Below are positions 58,201 through 64,000 of a stretch of DNA of 64,000 bases, in pieces. Below the pieces are notes generated by a model, which did not search any database, had not been told where the DNA came from, and worked only from the letters and a program-made list of their open reading frames with translations. Source of the DNA: Aurelia coerulea (Eukaryota > Cnidaria > Scyphozoa > Semaeostomeae > Ulmaridae). Where the stretch lies: NCBI GenBank assembly GCA_039566865.1, contig CM076944.1:10872501-10936500 (forward strand). Reading direction: 5' to 3'. The position numbers were made by a program, and so were the translations under genes. How positions within the stretch are numbered: the first letter of the stretch is position 1; every line of letters starts with the position of its first letter.

Positions 58201-61200
58201 TATGCAATGCTGAGTTTCCTCTTTACAAGACTTTTCAATGGATTTTTACGGAAATGGTTGCAAACTTCAATTGAATATCTGAAGAGCAACATCATGAAAG
58301 CGTTGTGCTAGAATCCTTTGCCCTTTTGTCGCTTTCTTCAGGCAAACGGGGCACAATTTTTTTTGGGACACCCTGAATGTTAAAGATTTGCCTAACAATG
58401 ACTTTGGTTTCATCAAATCGTCATGCAACTGACAGAATTGTAAACTAAGTATCTTATTAGAGCATTCACAAGGCCTCTTCTCTATTTATCGAAATACATT
58501 GAATATTTCTATAGTTCATACGTGTGAAATGAAATTGAAATCTCTTCGTTATCTTCTTATGTCTAGAGATTTTGATGAATCAGGTACGTTAGAACTGCAA
58601 GATGCAATGGAGAAGCAATTCGCTGAAGTGAACAGGTGATTTATTTTTAATCTTTAGATTGAAAAGTCTTATCGAATGTTTCACGACTTAAAAAGTAAAT
58701 TGAGTAACAATAAATTCCCCAGCTATACAGTGTGTCTGAAAAAGAACCCCATTTTGACAGAAGAAGGTAACAAAACGATAACGCTTCGGGAGATTTTGAA
58801 TTCATAGCTATATTTATTTGTTGGTCTTCAACTTAAATGCACATACCTTGCATTTTGAAATCGACCACCAAAAACACTGGAGATATGAGTTCCCAAGGTC
58901 ACAATTTTGAGTAAACCTGCAACCAGAGGTTTTGAGAAATGGCCTGGCCATAATTTGACATCACACCGGCATTTTGCAAACGATTTTTGAAATTTGACGT
59001 TTGCTTTATATTTTGAAAAGATTTATACCTTGAATTATTTCAATCGTTCTTGGAATGACTTATCTTTTGGAGAATCGGTCCTTGTATTACATTCGGTCCC
59101 AAGTGTTTTGTATTAAAGAAGAGGAAAAGGAGCACATGCACGCTTATTTTGGAGATGTGGCACGACTTTATCATTCTTACCACATTTTTACTATAGTTGT
59201 TTAATCAGTGCCATGTCCATGCAACTTGTATTCTTTTCAAAAGCAAAAGATGGAAACTTAAAGTCGACAGGTACTTTGGAAAATGTCCACGATACAAATC
59301 ATGACTAGGCCCTTTTTCAAGACCTCTGGTTTTCGGTGGACTGTAAATTTCAACTTTGAGAACTTGCATCTCCGGTGTTTGGAGGGCGATTTCTAAATGC
59401 AAGGTATGTGCATTTAAGTTGAAGATTGATAAATGTAGCTGTGAAGTCGGAGAGCAATGATATCTTATTGTTTGGTTACTATCCCCTTACTATCTCCAGT
59501 CAAAAGGGGGTACTTTTTTGAGACACCCAGTATTCTTTTAACAATGGTCGCTGTAATCTTCAGATTCATAGTTCGATGCCTTATAGACCACGCTAAAACT
59601 TCATTTACTCCTTGATTGGCTAATTTCAAGTTAAATGATTTCATTCTGGTTTTTCTCCTTGGATTTCATCCAATAATTTGCCGTCACCAGTGTCGGATGA
59701 AGACATTTCTCACATGATCAAGTTACCTTACATGATTTTCAAGTTTAAAGCTTACTGTCATTCTCTAGCTAAATATACTTGTCTTTTTCGTATGAAACTG
59801 AAAAATTGAGCCAGTATTAAAAGTTTTTTTAAATCATTAAAAAGTCAGAGTTTTTTGCGAGTTCCTCACAAGTTCTATAAAAACTGAAGGCTTTACTTCA
59901 TCGGTTCTAATGAAGATTCAAAAAATTTTGGAGCATTTCCAATGTTCAAGCATCACTCCAGCACGAGTAATGTGATACAGGGAACAAGTGAAAATAATGT
60001 AAAAGTTACTTAGATATGTTACGAGTCCACCATCTATGGATTGAAGTTGGAAGTGCATTTTGCGACGACAATTTTCTCGGGTCTAATTAGTTGCTCTTCC
60101 GCAGTCGACTAAATGGTTGAAAGAGTCAGTCACTCTCGTTCCTAACTGCCTTAGATATTTCTAAATGTATATTGTTTTCTGGTATGCTGCAACCGTGTTG
60201 TTTTCATTCCAGTTAATTAGCTTTTTCCACTTGATTCTTATTCTGTCATGGCAACATCTTTTGCGTGTAGTGTTTTCTCTTTAAAGGGTCTGTTTCATCC
60301 AGCATTCCTTGCACGTGCCGTCTGTTGATGTTCCTTTGTTGTCCGCCATTTTCATGGCCCATGAAAATGGCGGCAACAAAGGAACATCAACAGACGGCAC
60401 GTGCAAGGCATGCTGGATGAAACAGACCCTTTAACTTTACTCATATGATCTTAGGCAGCATTTCTAAGCAGGTCTTCTTAACCTATCTGCCATCTAGGTC
60501 AAATATGCAAAACCATAAAAGATACTCAGCTAAAAATAGAAAAACTAAGAAGCGTCAAAGACGAAACAAGGGGAAGCTAAAGAGCATTTTGGACCTTGCT
60601 GAAAAGGATCATCTGATTGAAAAATTGCAAAAGGACTTAAGGACTTCCAAGAAAAGTATGAACATTCAGACAATAATGAAGCCACCACGTCAGATATTTA
60701 CATCATGTGTAAACATTCAACACTCCAGCAAAGCAACTCCATCAAAGGTTGGAAAAAATGTCGAAGGTTCTAGAGACACCATCATAAAATCGCTTCCCGG
60801 GATACCTTCATTTACGGATGCTGGAGTTACGATACTGCAGGATAAAATTGGCGAGGGTCAGTTCGGATCCATTCATTTAGCATCACTTCAAAAATTAGGA
60901 ATCACAATCGCAGCAAAGGTTCCTAAAGTAAAAAGTTCTTCCAACAAAGCTATCCTAGCAGAAGTAGTTGTTGGTATGACGCTCAGCGGTCACTCCAACT
61001 TCCCATACTGTTTTGGTGTATTAAATGAGAGTGTAATCCTCATGGAGCTTTTCTGTAGCGAGCACAAAACTGCTTGTCCTTCTTTTGCAAAAAAACTGAA
61101 AATTGGAATGACACTTGTAGAGCTCAAGGAATCATGTGCTGGAGTCTTGGAGGCAATAAAATTCATGCATTCAAAACGTTTACTGCACAACGACATCAAA

Positions 61201-61536
61201 GCAGACAATATAATTATTTCAAATGTCATAAAAGTTATAGATTTTGGAAAAACAACAATGCTTTCGAACCCGTTATCATACAACATATCACCGGGTAGCA
61301 AAGAACACGAAGCATACAACAGAAATCACAGACATCTGGCTTATGAACTAAGAAATATACCTGGAAGCAAACAAACTACCAAAACGGACATTTATTCCAT
61401 TGGATATATGTTTAAACATTCAGCTGCAAGCATGAACTATCTGCCAATAATTGAGCTTGGAAGAAAGATGAAACGAACTGACCCCACTGAGAGACTTTCC
61501 CTTGAAAATGCCATGGACAAACTTAAACTTTTCTAA
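52218..61536 (+). CDS. Protein kinase, five exons, 419 residues, non-RD type
   Basis: Exons are 52218-52261, 52691-52747, 54738-54788, 58567-58635 and 60498-61536. Each intron is GT-AG, each exon leaves two bases completed by the next, and the total is 1260 nt without a stop. Residues 1-73 are Ser/Thr/Lys-rich, then a possible coiled stretch (LELQDAMEKQFAEVN). A basic segment (NRKTKKRQRRNKGK, ~87-100) could be a nuclear signal. Kinase landmarks, all in the last exon: glycine loop GEGQFG (192-197), AAKVP Lys214, Glu229, HNDIKADN (Asp306, Lys308, Asn311), DFG (Asp322), DIYSIG (Asp371), Arg406. It should phosphorylate Ser/Thr proteins; the usual HRD arginine is Asn. The genomic frame reaches back to an ATG at 60445, but TATCTGCCATCTAG at 60484-60497 is a good splice acceptor. 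The substrate is unknown. A large kinase family of this type is, to my memory, common in cnidarians. Confidence 0.75.
55250..56783 (-). mobile_element. TTAA-flanked element with transposase remnant, in kinase intron 3
   Basis: 1534 bp between TTAA at 55246-55249 and 56784-56787. Ends GGTTACTGTAACCGTTC and GAACCGTTACAGTAACC. It carries the start of a transposase-like gene on the minus strand (55800-56459) and little else, so it is internally shortened. TTAA targets fit Kolobok or piggyBac; the encoded zinc-ribbon type points to the former or a Mutator-like relative. Confidence 0.65.
55800..56459 (-). pseudogene. N-terminal part of a Mutator/Kolobok-like transposase
   Basis: The start MGRFRKADWVQKKRPKFRKR, a long acidic Glu/Asp/Ser stretch (~50-75), then a four-Cys ribbon (C95, C98, C122, C127) around RQGLGASWEIYC and SFAVNKKFAF (141-150). 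This layout is that of a widespread animal transposase-like domain (the 'Mutator-like' Pfam family, from memory). After ~150 residues the similarity stops and the frame runs on as unrelated sequence to a stop at 55800, so the catalytic part is missing. An upstream in-frame ATG at 56502-56504 adds 15 residues; I prefer the MGRF start. Confidence 0.6.
58078..58375. repeat. mariner-like MITE (CTGGGTGTCCCAAAC), in kinase intron 3
   Basis: 298 bp. Ends CTGGGTGTCCCAAACAAATT and TTTTGGGACACCCTG, with a second pair (GCCCCGTTTG / CAAACGGGGC) just inside. TA precedes the left end; the right flank is AATG. It ends ~190 bp before exon 4. Confidence 0.7.
58728..59530. repeat. mariner-like MITE (GGGTGTCTC), copy 2, in kinase intron 4
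   Basis: 803 bp between TA at 58726-58727 and 59531-59532. Ends CAGTGTGTCTGAAAAAG and TTTTTTGAGACACCCAG. The interior matches 32621-33361 in the same orientation (CTTAAATGCACATACCTTGC, GAAAAGGAGCACATGCACGC). Confidence 0.75.
59774..60010 (+). repeat. Family C MITE fragment, in kinase intron 4
   Basis: Resembles 37963-38345 (GAGCCAGTATTAAAAGTTTT, AGCACGAGTAATGTGATACA). The right end is missing. Confidence 0.5.
60285..60430. repeat. TTAA-flanked palindromic MITE, 67 bp before a splice acceptor
   Basis: 146 bp forming a nearly perfect hairpin (arms AGGGTCTGTTTCATCCAGCA...), flanked by TTAA at 60281-60284 and 60431-60434. It ends 67 bases before exon 5 of the kinase gene. In the pre-mRNA it would fold into a ~70-bp stem. 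Confidence 0.85.
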
Positions 61537-61817
61537 CCATCCTGTATTGGTAAGTGAAAGGAATTGTCTACTCTCCTCCACAGAATTCCCTTTTAATGCA
61601 AAATGATACAGGGGACCTCTGCACAGGAGAGTAGCATTTGTGTATGTGCGCTATTATTCGAGCAGAAAAACTAAGAGTTAAAAATTGGCATTAAAAATTG
61701 CCAATAGACAACTAAAAATCTTTAATGTATATGTTATGTTAATAGCAGGATCTGCCGTTCTTCAAACTAATTTCCTTCGATGTCTTTTTGAGCGAGCAAG
61801 TATTGAAATGTGATGCT

Positions 61818-61823
61818 AATAAA
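61818..61823 (+). terminator. Poly(A) signal for the kinase gene
   Basis: AATAAA about 285 bases after the kinase stop codon; the first canonical signal on this strand. Confidence 0.45.
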
Positions 61824-62063
61824 CTGTTCTAACTAAGGAAATTTTGAATCGAACCTCTTGATCTTCAATGTAATGTTACAGGATTTTTAGATCAAGCTCT
61901 GCCATGTTAGAAGGTATAGCACACCAAACTTTTTATTTGTCTTATGAAAGCATTTTGCTTATTGCATTCATGTTCCAACGAGGTCAGAAAAGATCAGAAA
62001 ATGTTAAGATTATCTTCAAGGAAGCAGGTACAATTAGATTGCCAACAGAGGGACCGGACAAAA

Positions 62064-62622
62064 GACCTTTTAGCTATTCTACAAAAGAGTCTGGATTGAG
62101 TGACATTTTTATATATTTTTACACACGAGGTTCGATCGAGTGGCGTTAGAGCAACCTCGTACCCAGTGACAATGAAGGTTTTCCGTAAACTTCAACGCCT
62201 ACATTGACCCTGGAGCCTGTTAGGCTATTTTGCTATTTGATTGGCTCTTTTTGAAACAAAAGAAGTTTCTCACCTTTGAAGCCCTGGCGTTCAGTCGAAA
62301 TAAAGAACATTCGAATGGCTCTGGATACAATGAGTGCTGTTCGAACCATGGAATCTACATTGCGAAAATGTCGAAGATGGGATTCGAAAGGACCTGCTGT
62401 CTACCAAATTATGCTAATTATTCCGATCAAAATTGACAAAATTTGTAAACCGGTCCCAAGGGTATCTGTTGAGGTCTAGCCTCCTATTAAAAACAACAGA
62501 TACCCTTGGGAACGAGGTTGGGCGTTAGAGCTTTTATCCCTATTGCGTACATTCGAAAATTCTACAACAAATTATCAAAATATTGTTCGATTCGAACTCT
62601 GTTTCAGAATAGCTAAACGGTC
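62064..62622. repeat. TIR element (GACCTTTTAGCTATTCT), split by a nested MITE
   Basis: Ends GACCTTTTAGCTATTCTAC and CAGAATAGCTAAACGGTC pair. It is related to 29682-29866. With the 62152-62521 insertion removed it is ~190 bp. Confidence 0.65.
62152..62521. repeat. MITE with 9-bp duplication nested in 62064-62622
   Basis: 370 bp. Ends CAACCTCGTACCCA and the complement of CCAACCTCGTTCCCA. GCGTTAGAG is duplicated (62143-62151 and 62522-62530); the related element at 29682 has it once. An inner palindrome (TCCCAAGGGTATCTGTTG and its complement) lies at 62454-62512. The 9-bp TSD suggests a Mutator-like origin. Confidence 0.75.
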
Positions 62623-63004
62623 TTCTAGAAGTAGTTTTTGTTAGAAATAGTTTTTGCAATTTTATTGTTTATGTGATTTTTCTGAGAATGCATAGCCCTA
62701 TCTTCATGCCTCAGCAGATAGGAGATGTTTTACATCAAAGCTCTATCGCATCAACCAGATAAAAGAGGACCGTTTTGGATTACCAGCATATCGAGCAGTA
62801 TTTGGATAGCTGTGTTCAATATCTGTATCGCAGCACAGTTATTCACTTTCTGATTTTCAATTTTTTTGCATGGCTTTTTAGGTTTTATTTATAGCCTTCA
62901 AACATGTGGATTTTTAGCAAAAAGTTATAATTGCAGATCACAGGGTAACAAAATAATGGCTATAATCAATTGTTCAATATTGAATTTCTATCAAAAGTTA
63001 ATTT
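62623..63004. other. Intergenic, nothing recognised
   Basis: AT-rich; no frame or repeat signature. Confidence 0.45.
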
Positions 63005-63006
63005 TA

Positions 63007-64000
63007 TCGGGTGTCTCAATGAAAGGTACTCCCTTTTGACCGCACAAGGGAACGAAACGATAAGATCTCGGGATTTTTTGAGTTTGTAGCTAAATTTGTC
63101 AATCTTCAACTTAACCGCACATACCTTGCATTTTATAATCGTCCATGAAACACCAGAGATATCAAAAATGTTTTAACGAACATTAATAATGTTCTTTCAC
63201 AAAATTTTTCGGCTATTTCTCCACATGTCCTCATTCCGAATCGCATAAAATAGCATATTGCTTATTTTAAAGTTGCAATTGCCAGTCATTTTTCGTTACT
63301 GGTGTGTTTCTGATAAGGGAATGAAGCTATGGCGGCTTTTCTATCAAGTTTCAAAGTAAATTATTGTTTTTCATTGAAAGGGCACTTTTGCCCCCCTTGC
63401 CCCCGTTAGGAAAGGGCAGGAGGGGCGCTTGCCCCCCCGCGCCCCCCCTCTCCGGCGTTCCTGGATATGAGTTCACAAGATCAAAATATGGAGAGCACCT
63501 GAAGCCAGAGGTTTTGAGAAAGGGCCTAGTAGCCATGATTTTATATCACGTACATTTTGCAAAAGAAGTTTCAACTTTGAACTTTAATGTCTCACTTTTG
63601 AAAAAAACAAAACTTTGAATTGTTTCAATTGTTTCTGAAATGACTTTTCTTTTGAGGAATTGGTCCTTGCATTGCATTCCATCCCAAATGTTTTGTATCA
63701 AAGACAAGGAAAAGGAGCACATGCAGGCTTATATTGGAGATGTGGCACAATTTTAATATTCTTACAACATTTTTATTATATCCGTTTAGTCAGAGCATGT
63801 CCATGCGTTTTCAATTCTTTTCAAAAGCAAAAAATTGAAAATCAAAACTTACAGGTGCTTTGGACGCTTTCCATGATACAAGTCATGGCTAGGCCCTTCT
63901 TCGAAACCTCTGGTTTAAGGTGCACTGTAAATTTTGATTTAGCAAACTTGTATCTCTGGTGTTGGTATACTAAGATGTGCATCTGAGTTGAAGATTCATA
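63007..64000. repeat. mariner-like MITE (GGGTGTCTC), copy 3, cut by the window end
   Basis: Begins TCGGGTGTCTCAATGAAAGG after TA at 63005-63006 and matches copies 1 and 2 (ACATACCTTGCATTT, AAGGAGCACATGCAGGC) to the last base. Relative to those copies, about 300 bp is inserted at roughly 63163-63462, including a C/G-tract block (CCCCCCGCGCCCCCCC). GATAT occurs at both edges of the insertion. Confidence 0.7.

Noticed and set aside
60445..60504. ATG at 60445 as the kinase start
   Set aside because: A good splice acceptor at 60497 and four in-phase upstream exons explain the sequence better; the 60445-60497 stretch would be intron.
60990..61319. 109-codon minus-strand frame
   Set aside because: Antisense shadow of the kinase catalytic domain.
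1..64000. CRISPR arrays, rRNA genes, complete tRNA genes
   Set aside because: None seen; regular repeats are MITEs, microsatellites or CACTA subterminal units.

Overview
This is eukaryotic DNA, AT-rich and gene-poor, with spliced genes, poly(A) signals and many transposable elements. The retrotransposon ends, the animal-type CACTA transposase and the kinase family resemble what I know from cnidarians (coral or sea-anemone type), so a cnidarian or similar invertebrate is my best guess; nothing here proves it. I see no bacterial genes, rRNA, tRNA gene or CRISPR.

Three protein-coding loci stand out. (1) On the minus strand, 44143-48899, five exons with matching splice phases give an uninterrupted 946-residue CACTA (EnSpm) transposase. 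One end of its element appears at 42667, followed by about 4.5 tandem units of ~154 bp (subterminal repeats). (2) On the plus strand, 52218-61536, four small exons and one large exon join in phase into a 419-residue protein kinase whose whole catalytic domain lies in the last exon. (3) At 27347-27919, behind a TATA box, a 190-codon reading frame of unknown family ends at a TGA but stays open for 52 more codons in the same frame.

Most of the rest is mobile-element debris. Retrotransposon remnants: LINE 3' ends at 13.0-13.5 kb and 49.1-49.5 kb, an RTE-like tail at 15.8-16.6 kb (minus), reverse transcriptase remains at 22.7-23.9 kb, and a poly(A)-tailed insertion at 5564-5763. DNA-element families with readable terminal inverted repeats (TIRs) and target-site duplications (TSDs): TA-flanked MITEs built around TAAGAAAC motifs; TTAA-flanked elements beginning AGG/AGA/AGC; piggyBac-like TTAA/CCCTATTT MITEs; hAT-like MITEs with 8-bp TSDs; Mutator-like palindromes with 9-10-bp TSDs; mariner-like elements; and a CACTA MITE.

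Layout: 1-27 kb is MITEs and LINE remnants without a convincing host gene; 27.3-28.1 kb is the orphan reading frame; 28-39 kb is repeats; 39.3-42.2 kb is a three-deep nest of transposons; 42.7-48.9 kb is the CACTA element; 49-52 kb is a LINE tail, microsatellites and a palindromic MITE; 52.2-61.8 kb is the kinase gene, its introns packed with MITEs and an internally shortened transposase element; 62-64 kb is nested MITEs, the last cut by the window end. All splice sites, family names and TSDs were read by eye.
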